Of a stretch of 64,000 nt of DNA, positions 1-7,204 are shown piece after piece. The stretch comes from Ferruginivarius sediminum (GTDB lineage Bacteria; Pseudomonadota; Alphaproteobacteria; Kiloniellales; Rhodovibrionaceae). The stretch covers positions 184,557-248,556 of the forward strand of contig NZ_QPMH01000006.1 of NCBI RefSeq assembly GCF_003344765.1. The letters run 5' to 3'. The notes under the pieces were generated by a model. It was not told the origin of the DNA and made no database searches. It was given only the letters and a program-made list of their open reading frames with translations. The position numbers and the translations under genes are program-made. Position 1 is the stretch's first letter; every line of letters starts with the position of its first letter.

Positions 1-152
1 TGCTCGCCCAGCCAGCGCGCATAGAAGTTCGCAATGCCGCGCAGCTCCGGATATGTGACGGAAGCGTTCCGGTTTTCGATGGCAACGCCGTCCGGCCAGG
101 TTGCCGCGGCGTGGTCGAGCAGCTCGTGTACGAACTCGCAATTACTTGGCAT
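1..152 (-). CDS. AMP-forming acyl-CoA/acyl-carrier ligase, N-terminus only (cut by window edge)
   Basis: Only the first 50 or so codons lie in the window. The reading from the ATG at 152 gives a typical ANL-superfamily N-terminus: a helix (FVHELLDHAAATWPDGVAIE) followed by a T-Y-P-E-L motif, which matches the usual 'tYaeL' strand of adenylate-forming enzymes. The start overlaps the end of the upstream hotdog gene by 11 bases, so the two are probably translationally coupled in one minus-strand operon with the decarboxylase and the EctA-like gene. The family activates a carboxylate as acyl-AMP and loads it on CoA or a carrier protein. Substrate cannot be inferred because the adenylation core is outside the window. 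Confidence 0.7.
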   Translation of the reverse strand, partial: MPSNCEFVHELLDHAAATWPDGVAIENRNASVTYPELRGIANFYARWLGE

Positions 153-561
153 TCCCGGCCCCTCCCCGCGCCTGGGCGTACGGGATCACGATCACACCGT
201 TCGCATCGGCAACGCTTTCCGGAGGGTCGACCTTCTCGACCGTGGAATCCCTGCTGCTCAAGCCCCGGACGATCCGGCTCGCCGTGACCTTGATGAAGCT
301 GCGCAGCTTCGTCCTCTTCTCGACACGCGCATCCACCTGGATGAAGTCGCCCGGATAGACCGGCTTGCGGAACTTGACCTCCTCCCAGGAAGCCAACAGC
401 CCCTCGTCACCCCGGTCCATCGCCGACAGCCCGGTCACGGCATCGCCGAACAGTTCCAGGATGCGCGCGCCGGCGACGACGTTTCCGCCGTAGTGCGCGT
501 CCGACGCACCCATGCGGACGACAAGCGTGAACTTGTCGCTTTCCTGTCTTTCACTACTCAT
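142..561 (-). CDS. hotdog-fold protein resembling 3-aminobutyryl-CoA / beta-alanyl-CoA ammonia lyase
   Basis: This 139-residue protein has the signature run D-A-H-Y-G-G-N near residue 21, then a G-A-R-I-L-E-L-F-G-D stretch, G-D-E-G-L, and P-V-Y-P-G-D-F. These agree well with the Kal/Bal family (3-aminobutyryl-CoA and beta-alanyl-CoA ammonia lyases), small single-hotdog enzymes that add or remove ammonia across an alpha,beta-unsaturated acyl-CoA. Length is normal for the family. The start codon lies 15 bases after the decarboxylase stop and its stop overlaps the next ligase start, so it sits inside a four-gene operon. Known Kal enzymes act in lysine fermentation; here the neighbours (decarboxylase, EctA-like acetyltransferase, ligase) suggest a biosynthetic rather than fermentative role. 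Substrate is inferred only by family. Confidence 0.65.
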   Translation of the reverse strand: MSSERQESDKFTLVVRMGASDAHYGGNVVAGARILELFGDAVTGLSAMDRGDEGLLASWEEVKFRKPVYPGDFIQVDARVEKRTKLRSFIKVTASRIVRGLSSRDSTVEKVDPPESVADANGVIVIPYAQARGGAGNAK

Positions 562-576
562 AATCGCGGCCTTGGC

Positions 577-1902
577 TCAGAACTGGCTACGCACCAGGAT
601 TTGATTGTTCAGCATGTCCTCCACCGTCTCGCGCCGGCGGACGAGGTGCGCATCCTCCCCGATGACGAGGACCTCGGCGGGATAGCCGTGGCTCAGGAAA
701 TGCGTCGGCGAAGCCGTCGGGCCGTACGCCCCGGAAAGAAGCACACCCAGGATGTCGTCCTCGCCCACCCGCTTGAGCTGGACGCGCTTGGCAAGCGTGT
801 CGTTCGGCGTGCACAGCGGACCCGTGACGGTGTAGGTCGCGTTGTCGTTCGACACCGAGGAAAAGTTGATGACCGGAAAATTCCGCTTCACGAAGCTACC
901 GATACCGACGGCCGCCATGTGAAGGTTCGTGCCCCCATCGGCAATCGCGAAGGTCTCGCCCATCGATTCCTTCACGTAGCGGACCTTGGTGAGCATCACC
1001 CCGCACCCGGCGACCAGGAAGCGTCCCAGCTCCATGATGACGCGCGTGTCCCGATGCTTGGCGCGAAACTCACGGACGATCTCGTTGATGCCTTCGCTCA
1101 ACCCGGCGACGTCGAGCGGCTCCTCGTTGTCGAAGTAGGGAACGCCAAGCCCGCCGCCGATATCGACCGCCTTCAGCGAGATACCCAGCTCGTCCGCCAA
1201 CGAGTCGGTCAGCGAGAGAATGTTCGCGGTATTCTTCAGGATGGGGGATTGCTCAAGATACCGGGTTCCCATGTAGATATGGAATCCCAGCACCTCGATC
1301 GACTGGAGCTGCCGGATGGTCGAGGCCTCGGCGCGGATCCTGCGCTCATCGATGCCGAACTGCCGGGGCTTGCCGCTCATCGCGAGGCCCGAGCCGGCGC
1401 CGGAGAACTCCGGGTTCACCCGGATCATGACCGGCATCCTGAATCCCTGGCCCACCATATCGCGCGCCATCGCATCGATTTTCGCCATCTCGTCGATCGA
1501 CTCGCAGACGATCGCAAAGATGCGGTGCTCTATGCAGGCGTCGATCTCCTCTTCGCTCTTTGCCGGACCGACGAAGATGATGTTCCTGGGGTCTACACCG
1601 GCGCGGACGGCGGTGCAGAGTTCCGCCAGCGACGACACCTCCGCCCCGGCGCCAAGCCTGCATATCTCGTTCGTCACCGAGATATTCGGGTTCGCTTTCA
1701 GCGAATAAAAAATATCGACGTCCTTCGAGATCCCATGCCGCAGACGGTTGAAATTCCTCTCGGCGAACTGTCCGTCATAGACGAAGGTCGGGGTGCCGTA
1801 CTTCTCCACGATGGAGCCGACCAGGTCGGGAGAAGGGATCCACATGTCTTTCGTGTTTTCAGCGACGTGTTGCGCAATGGAAGGACTCATGCCGGGCTCC
1901 AT
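577..1902 (-). CDS. fold-type III PLP-dependent decarboxylase (DAP/ornithine decarboxylase family)
   Basis: The 441-residue protein is an alanine-racemase-fold decarboxylase. The PLP lysine lies in F-Y-S-L-K-A-N-P-N (about residue 69), the H-I-Y-M-G-T-R motif near 230 matches the family 'HIGSQ/HIYSGTQ' strand, and the C-terminal catalytic cysteine is in G-P-L-C-T-P-N-D. The G-A-Y-G-P-T-A-S motif near the end is also typical. Relatives include LysA and carrier-bound amino-acid decarboxylases such as BtrK and VinO of antibiotic pathways; the presence of an acyl ligase and acyltransferase in the same operon makes a non-LysA role more likely. A second possible start lies four codons in (1890). 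Substrate is unresolved. Confidence 0.8.
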   Translation of the reverse strand: MEPGMSPSIAQHVAENTKDMWIPSPDLVGSIVEKYGTPTFVYDGQFAERNFNRLRHGISKDVDIFYSLKANPNISVTNEICRLGAGAEVSSLAELCTAVRAGVDPRNIIFVGPAKSEEEIDACIEHRIFAIVCESIDEMAKIDAMARDMVGQGFRMPVMIRVNPEFSGAGSGLAMSGKPRQFGIDERRIRAEASTIRQLQSIEVLGFHIYMGTRYLEQSPILKNTANILSLTDSLADELGISLKAVDIGGGLGVPYFDNEEPLDVAGLSEGINEIVREFRAKHRDTRVIMELGRFLVAGCGVMLTKVRYVKESMGETFAIADGGTNLHMAAVGIGSFVKRNFPVINFSSVSNDNATYTVTGPLCTPNDTLAKRVQLKRVGEDDILGVLLSGAYGPTASPTHFLSHGYPAEVLVIGEDAHLVRRRETVEDMLNNQILVRSQF

Positions 1903-1945
1903 TTTCTTGTAACTCGCAAGCGTGCCGGTCCCTGCCGGCGTCGGT

Positions 1946-2446
1946 TCATCCGCGATCCCGCAATCGGATCCGATACAGCGTTTCTTCGTGGTGCTGGGTG
2001 CCGTTGGCCGAGAGCGTTTCGGAATCGAACAGGACCTCGGTTTCGAGGTCTCCCCCTAGCCTTTTGCATAGGGTCTTCATCAGGATGGTCATCGGCTTGT
2101 TCTTGGCGTCGACCGAGGCTTCGACGATGCGCGCGCCGGACGCGATCTCGCGTTCGGCGGCGTACTGAATGAGATCGACGCCGAGATTCGGAATCCCGTG
2201 CCTGGATTTGGCGGCTGTCTGCCACAGGAAGTACACTTCCGGGGACGCCGGGCTGCGAAAGCCCGTCACGAACGCGAGAACCTCATCCCCATTGACGGCA
2301 ACCGCCGAGTTCCGGGCGAAGTACGCGCACCACAGCGCGTATATGTACTCGCTGTTGTGGTCGAGCTTCGGGGTCTCCCTCACCAGCCTGGAAATCTGGG
2401 GTGCGTGCGACACCTCGGGAGGTTTAAATTCGACGCTACTCATCAT
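1946..2446 (-). CDS. GNAT acetyltransferase of the EctA (diaminobutyrate acetyltransferase) type
   Basis: The 166-residue protein matches EctA along its length: L-D-H-N-S-E-Y near residue 28 (EctA 'LDxNSxY'), a C-A-Y-F-A strand, F-V-T-G-F-R-S-P, a Y-F-L-W-Q-T-A strand (EctA 'LFVWQVAV'), and a C-terminal H-H-E-E-T-L-Y-R-I. EctA acetylates L-2,4-diaminobutyrate in ectoine synthesis. Here no ectB or ectC is visible; a decarboxylase and a Kal-like gene follow instead, so the substrate may be another diamine or diamino acid. It is the first gene after the promoter at 2740-2768, with a CTGGAG ribosome site just upstream. The acetyl-CoA loop (Q/RxxGxG) is poorly conserved, so reduced or altered activity is possible. 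Confidence 0.65.
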   Translation of the reverse strand: MMSSVEFKPPEVSHAPQISRLVRETPKLDHNSEYIYALWCAYFARNSAVAVNGDEVLAFVTGFRSPASPEVYFLWQTAAKSRHGIPNLGVDLIQYAAEREIASGARIVEASVDAKNKPMTILMKTLCKRLGGDLETEVLFDSETLSANGTQHHEETLYRIRLRDRG

Positions 2447-2739
2447 TAAACTCCAGGGTCATTTAATTCGAAACCGACAGGCGCGCCAGCGCCGTGACCG
2501 AACACACCGGGCACGATCCGGACCGCCCGCGGGAATCGCGGCCACGTGGCGTATGCCGCGGCCCCAACGGCCCTTGCGAAGGTGCCGCGATCTTCGAACT
2601 CCCTCCCGCCGGCTGCCCACTGGTGTGCAAAAGGACAGGAAAGCCGCGAGAGCGGCGAAAACCTGTCTCGACGTGAGACATTGCCTTCTCCGATTTTCGT
2701 TAAGCGCGAAAATGTGCTTCTTAACTGCAACTGACGCGG
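2447..2739 (-). other. long leader between promoter and EctA-like gene
   Basis: About 290 bases separate the predicted transcription start near 2733 from the acetyltransferase start. A 94-codon arginine-rich frame (2446-2730) runs through it and ends in a TAATG that would touch the next start, but its composition is not protein-like and it matches no family I recognise. No riboswitch architecture was recognised. It may be a plain untranslated leader or may hold a small unrecognised gene. Confidence 0.3.
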
Positions 2740-2768
2740 CTTATATAGGCGCCCTTTCTAGTTGTCAA
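2740..2768 (-). promoter_or_regulatory. sigma-70 type promoter for the minus-strand operon
   Basis: Reading the minus strand, TTGACA (2768-2763) is followed by a 17-base spacer and TATAAG (2745-2740). This is a near-consensus housekeeping promoter in an AT-rich island, directed at the EctA-like operon. Confidence 0.65.
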
Positions 2769-2842
2769 TCATTCCATAAATATCAACTGTAAGTGATATT
2801 ATAGTGACTGGTCACCCTACTCAACCGGCTTAACCCGGAAAC

Positions 2843-2936
2843 TTGCGAGGGGAAGCCGTGTCTGGCCGCACAGGCGATTAAGGCGGATAACCGGCGTGTT
2901 CCTAACCAATGTGAGCAGTTGCGAAGGGGAAGTCGT
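2843..2936. repeat. imperfect direct repeat pair upstream of fecR-domain gene
   Basis: TTGCGAGGGGAAGCCGT (2843-2859) and TTGCGAAGGGGAAGTCGT (2919-2936) differ by one insertion and one substitution and start 76 bases apart, just upstream of the FecR/cyclase pair. They could be tandem binding sites; no regulator is identified. Confidence 0.4.
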
Positions 2937-2991
2937 TGGCGCATTGTTTTAATCACATATTCGTGTATTCGGACGAACGCGGTCCAATCGC

Positions 2992-3606
2992 ATGCCCCGA
3001 ACAGGCTTTCCGGTCGCCGCCCTTGCCCTTGCGCTTACACTCGTTGTCAGTGGCGGCGCCTGGGCGCAGGAGAAAATCGGGCAAGTGACCGCTCTCACGG
3101 GACCGGCAAACATCCTGCGCGATGGCGAATTGCAAGCCGTCCGGCTGGGCACGGCCATACACGCGCGGGACAGGCTGCGGACGCTTCAGGGCGCCAAATT
3201 GCGGATCGCCTTCGTCGACGGGACCCGCCTCATTCTGGGCGCGCGCAGCCAAATCGACATCGCCCGTTATGCCCATCGCCAGGAACGGCAAGGGATCCTG
3301 GAGTTGCTGCAGGGGATCGTACGGGTCCTGCTGGGCGGTACGGAGGATTGGCAGCGCTTCGATGTGGAGACCCGAACGGTCATCGCTTCCGCTCGTTCCA
3401 CCCAATGGGTCGTCGATCTCACCAGTAAGGGTACGGCCGTATTCGTCGTCGAGGGTCTGGTCGCGGTGCGAGGCGGGGAGCGGGAGGTCATGCTCGACGC
3501 CGGGCTCGGAATCGACGTCGCGCCGGATACCGGGCCGACAACGCCGAAGCGGTGGGGCGCGGCCAGGGTGGACGACGTCCTGGCCCGTACCACAATTCGT
3601 CGATGA
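2992..3606 (+). CDS. FecR-domain periplasmic protein
   Basis: The 204-residue protein starts with a Sec signal peptide (hydrophobic residues 8-24, cleavage after A-W-A) and continues into a FecR domain: G-Q-V-T-A-L-T-G-P-A, then D-R-L-R-T near 65, a G-T-R-L-I-L-G-A-R-S strand, and S-T-Q-W-V-V. FecR domains sense or bind ligands at the periplasm. It is too short to be a classical sigma-factor regulator with a membrane anchor. Its stop overlaps the start of the CHASE2-cyclase gene in an ATGA, so the two are likely translated together and may form a sensing pair. Ligand unknown. Confidence 0.75.
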   Translation: MPRTGFPVAALALALTLVVSGGAWAQEKIGQVTALTGPANILRDGELQAVRLGTAIHARDRLRTLQGAKLRIAFVDGTRLILGARSQIDIARYAHRQERQGILELLQGIVRVLLGGTEDWQRFDVETRTVIASARSTQWVVDLTSKGTAVFVVEGLVAVRGGEREVMLDAGLGIDVAPDTGPTTPKRWGAARVDDVLARTTIRR

Positions 3607-5459
3607 ACCGCCGTCGGCCGGCCTTGCTGATCGTCCTGCTATTGCCGTTCATTGCCGTGGCGGCGGCCCTCCCATTCCTTCGCAACTGGCCACTGCTGGC
3701 AGCTATCGAGGAGTCGACGCTCGATTGGCGCTTTGCGCTGCGCGGAGCGAGAGTCCCCGATGCCCCGGTCGTTATCCTTGCGATCGACGACCGCACCGTG
3801 AGCGCCAACGGTGGCTGGCCCCTTCCGCGCGAGGTGTTGGCCCAGGCTATCGACCGCATGACCGCGTCCGGGGCCGGCGTCATTGCCCTGGACCTGCTAT
3901 TCGCGGAGTCAGGCGAGACCGATCAGGCCGACCTGGCCTTGGCCGGTTCCATTCGGCGGAGCCAACGGACAGTCCTGCCGGTCGCGCTCACCTTCAAGGA
4001 TAAAAGGGGTGAGCCCCAAACGGCGCACGAGGCCATGGCCGCCCATACCCTGACCCTGGTTCGTCGGCCGGGCGCGCCAGAGATCCCCGGGGCACGCGGC
4101 GCGCTTCCGCCGGTATCCGTCTTGGCGGAGGCCGCACGGGGACTCGGACACGTCGATGTGGTCCTGGGCGAGGACGGCGCGCTGCGGCAAATCCACCCGG
4201 CGGTGGAATACGACGGGCTGATAATGCCCGCACTGCCAGTAAGTATCGCGCGATTGCTCGACGACCGGCGGGGCCGGGCGTTCCGTCTCGATCTGCCGGG
4301 GGGCCTCCAGGTCGGCGGGCGCCATGTCGCTGTCGGCCTCGGTGGAAGGTGGACGCTGAACTTCTACGGTCCGGAGGGAACGTTTCCGACCTACTCTCTG
4401 CAAGCACTGCTCGCCGGTCGACTGCCTTCCGAGCGGTTGAATGGCGCCGTCGTATGGGTTGGCGCCACAGCAACGGCGATCGGCGACACCTTCGTCACGC
4501 CGTTCGACCGCAAGTTGCCGGGTGTGGAAGGACTCGCCACCGCGACGGCGAACCTGCTGGCAGACGGCTTCATCGTCAGGAACGAATGGGCAGCCCTGAC
4601 CGACATGCTCGCCGTCATCGTCGTGGGCGCCGCCACGGCCGCCGCTGCGCGACGCCCTTCCGCCCTTCAGGTCATCGCAATATCGCCGCTGCCGGTCGCG
4701 ATCTGGTTTGCCGTCACCGTTCTGGCGTTCTCACATTGGGGCATATGGCTGAACCTGACCGTGCCCGGCCTGACCGGCCTCGCCACGGGCAGCGTGATAG
4801 GAGCTTGGGACCTTGCTCTGAGCGACAGCCAGCGGCGACGTCTGTCAGCCTACATACCCGGCCCGGTCGCAAGCGCGCTGACTTCCACGGACCGCCCGGC
4901 CTTCGAGGGCCGCACCCAACCGGCGGCGGTGCTGTTCGTCGACATGGCCGATTTCACGGCGCAGAGCGAATTGGCGGGGCTGGACGCCACGGTCAGCCTT
5001 TTGCGCCGTCTTCACGCCATGGTCGAGGAGGTCGCCGCCGCGCATGGCGGCTACGTCGACAGCTTTTCAGGCGACGGAGCCATGCTGGTTTTCGGCGTCC
5101 CAAATCCTTCCGGCACAGATGCGTCGAATGCGCTCGCCTGCGCGCACGCACTGCTTTCCAACGCCAGGAAGCTCGATCTTGAGGTGAGGGTCGGCGTGCA
5201 CTGGGGCGAGCTGCGCGTTGCCCGTTTCGGGGGCAAGCGATTCCGCCAGATCACCGTGGCCGGCGACACCGTCAACCTTGCCAGCCGCCTGGTGGAAGCC
5301 GCCAAGATGCATGAAGCCCGCCTCGCCGCTTCCGACGCGCTGGTCTCCCGGATCGAGGCATCCGGCGGGAGCGACCCGGCCGCCCATCTGCGCAAGGTTC
5401 CAGCCGTCCATATTCGCGGCCGCCGGACACCGACCGACATTTGGCTGAAGAGCGGCTGA
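3603..5459 (+). CDS. CHASE2-domain class III adenylate/guanylate cyclase
   Basis: With the ATG at 3603, which overlaps the FecR stop, the protein has 618 residues. Order: one N-terminal membrane segment (residues 7-26), a periplasmic CHASE2 domain (about 35-300, with L-D-W-R-F and V-V-I-L-A-I-D-D), three closely spaced membrane segments (about 320-410), then a class III cyclase catalytic domain (about 440-610). The cyclase keeps both metal aspartates, in F-V-D-M-A-D-F-T and F-S-G-D-G-A-M, and the G-D-T-V-N-L-A-S-R-L motif. It should make cAMP or cGMP in response to a periplasmic signal, possibly through the partner FecR protein. The upstream 17 codons in frame lie inside fecR and lack support as a start. 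Confidence 0.85.
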   Translation: MNRRRPALLIVLLLPFIAVAAALPFLRNWPLLAAIEESTLDWRFALRGARVPDAPVVILAIDDRTVSANGGWPLPREVLAQAIDRMTASGAGVIALDLLFAESGETDQADLALAGSIRRSQRTVLPVALTFKDKRGEPQTAHEAMAAHTLTLVRRPGAPEIPGARGALPPVSVLAEAARGLGHVDVVLGEDGALRQIHPAVEYDGLIMPALPVSIARLLDDRRGRAFRLDLPGGLQVGGRHVAVGLGGRWTLNFYGPEGTFPTYSLQALLAGRLPSERLNGAVVWVGATATAIGDTFVTPFDRKLPGVEGLATATANLLADGFIVRNEWAALTDMLAVIVVGAATAAAARRPSALQVIAISPLPVAIWFAVTVLAFSHWGIWLNLTVPGLTGLATGSVIGAWDLALSDSQRRRLSAYIPGPVASALTSTDRPAFEGRTQPAAVLFVDMADFTAQSELAGLDATVSLLRRLHAMVEEVAAAHGGYVDSFSGDGAMLVFGVPNPSGTDASNALACAHALLSNARKLDLEVRVGVHWGELRVARFGGKRFRQITVAGDTVNLASRLVEAAKMHEARLAASDALVSRIEASGGSDPAAHLRKVPAVHIRGRRTPTDIWLKSG

Positions 5460-5479
5460 AGCGCGTAGGCGGCTTTTTT
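5451..5479 (+). terminator. possible weak terminator after the cyclase gene
   Basis: An imperfect stem (AGCGGC paired with GGCGGCT) is followed by six T residues at 5474-5479. The stem is short and has a mismatch, so this is only a candidate. Confidence 0.3.
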
Positions 5480-5574
5480 AAGTGAAAAGACCTACCTTGC
5501 AACAAACGCGTTGCCGGCCCTGACGGTGACGGAGCTTCAGGGACCTGACCGCTTGAACAGGCAGTGCCTCTTGA

Positions 5575-7143
5575 TCAGAACTTCCAGCGGATTTCCGTGC
5601 GAATGCCGGTGATGTCATCGGCATTCTCGCGCCAGCCGTGGATCGCGTCGGCACGGAAGATCCAGTCGCGAGCCAGCGGCAATTGATAGCGCAGCGCGAG
5701 CGCGTATTGCTCCCCCTGAGCCGGCTGACCCTGGACACGGTCGCCCTGGTGCGTCTGCACCGTCGCAACCTCACCGACGATCTGCTGGTCGAGGTCGAAC
5801 AGATACTCGATACCGAGCGCACCACCGAAGGTATCGGCCGCGGTATCGTCGAGTTCCGGGAAGGCTGTCAGTGCATCGGCCTGAAAGGCGATGCCGGTAT
5901 TCTGCAAAAGTCCCTGGTCGCTGACCAGCGGCTGCGGCCGGTCGATCCCGACCCAGGCGTTGAAATAAGGCACGAAGGTCAGCGGCTTTGCGGTGATCAG
6001 CGAGTTCTCGACCAGCAGCGCGAAGCCATCCGCGGTCTCGTCCAAGCCGTTGTCACGGTCCTGGCCAAAGTTGCCGAATACGCGGACCGAGTTCGAGAGC
6101 CAGCCTCCATAGCGCCGGGTGAAGGCGATCGTGGCCGAGACGTTGCTCTGGTCCTCGATCTCGCCCTCCCCGTCGAGGTAGGCGATGCCCGCTTCCCAGT
6201 AGCCCTGCGTGGCGTCGATGAAGGCCATGGCGCCATAGACATTGAGGTCGTTATCGTCGACGGCGCCATTGGCGTCGACAATGCCCGGGTTGTCGACGTC
6301 ATCGAAGCCGGCGAAGAAAGTAATGTCCATGTTGGAGATGTCGAGCGACGGACTGTTCAGCGCCGGGATCGCAACCGCGCCGCCGATGATGGCGTCCTCC
6401 ATCCACAGGCCGTTCTGCGCCACGAAGGGCACCTTGCCGACCGCGAAGGGCACATCGTAGTTGTTGTACTCGCCGGTCAGGCTTTCGGTGATGCGCCCCA
6501 TGTCGCCTTCGAAGAACAGCGTCTCGGCGTTGCCATCGAGCTCGAGTTCACAGTCGTCTATGGAATCGCCGCCGAAAAATTCGCAGCGCGTGAATTTGCC
6601 ATTCTTGTCCAGCGGCTGGAAGAAGGCGTGCAAACGCTCCGTCGCGGTCAGGCCCAGGTCCACGTCGATATTGAGACGGGTCGCCGCCTGCCCGATCTCT
6701 GTCGCGCCGTTATCGGCGTAGACGACCTCGTTGCGCCAGTCGCCAAAGACGCGAAGATTGGGGATGAAAAGGTTCTTCGAACCGGTAATCTCCGAACCCG
6801 GCTCGAACGGGCCCTCGACGTACAGCGGTCGCTGCAGTTCGAAAACCGGACGCGGTTCGTCGACTTCAGACTTGCCGCCATAGATCTCGACTTGTGCGCC
6901 CGGATTGTAGGGATCGCTTTCGTAACCCGGGTCCGGCTTGAACACGTCGGCGTCGTGAGGCACCCGCTCGACACCCTCGGGAATCCGAGGCTCAGGCTTT
7001 TCGTGTGCGCCGTCCTCCGCCGCGGCAACCGATCCCGGCGCCGGCGCAACGGCAAGGAACGCCGCGAAAGCGACGCCGGCGCTCATTGGTACCCAGCGGC
7101 GCACGCCGTCGATGGCTCGTTGCGAGCGAGCGAACCACAACAT
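5575..7143 (-). CDS. outer-membrane beta-barrel (porin-like) protein beside a multiheme cytochrome
   Basis: Starting at the ATG at 7143, preceded by a GGGGGG ribosome site, the product has 522 residues. A basic N-terminus and hydrophobic stretch (about 20-42) end in A-A-A, a signal peptide. The mature part has many alternating polar/hydrophobic strands, aspartate-glycine-rich loops, a C-x13-C pair near residue 190, and a terminal aromatic residue (R-W-K-F), typical of barrel assembly signals. No exact family was recognised; alginate-export-type and MtrB-type barrels are possibilities. It begins 61 bases after the stop of the pentaheme cytochrome gene and is probably co-transcribed, suggesting a role in moving a substrate or electrons across the outer membrane. 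Confidence 0.7.
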   Translation of the reverse strand: MLWFARSQRAIDGVRRWVPMSAGVAFAAFLAVAPAPGSVAAAEDGAHEKPEPRIPEGVERVPHDADVFKPDPGYESDPYNPGAQVEIYGGKSEVDEPRPVFELQRPLYVEGPFEPGSEITGSKNLFIPNLRVFGDWRNEVVYADNGATEIGQAATRLNIDVDLGLTATERLHAFFQPLDKNGKFTRCEFFGGDSIDDCELELDGNAETLFFEGDMGRITESLTGEYNNYDVPFAVGKVPFVAQNGLWMEDAIIGGAVAIPALNSPSLDISNMDITFFAGFDDVDNPGIVDANGAVDDNDLNVYGAMAFIDATQGYWEAGIAYLDGEGEIEDQSNVSATIAFTRRYGGWLSNSVRVFGNFGQDRDNGLDETADGFALLVENSLITAKPLTFVPYFNAWVGIDRPQPLVSDQGLLQNTGIAFQADALTAFPELDDTAADTFGGALGIEYLFDLDQQIVGEVATVQTHQGDRVQGQPAQGEQYALALRYQLPLARDWIFRADAIHGWRENADDITGIRTEIRWKF

Positions 7144-7204
7144 CTTATCGATCCCCCCAAATGGTCGCCCGCCCAAGCAGCGGCGGAACGGCCCGACCCC
7201 TTCT

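Noticed and set aside
34..2172. 712-codon open frame on the plus strand
   Set aside because: It is antisense to three genes with clear family motifs; such frames arise from high GC at third codon positions.
2446..2730. 94-codon frame ahead of the EctA-like gene
   Set aside because: Arginine-rich, almost leaderless, no family; kept only as a note on the leader.
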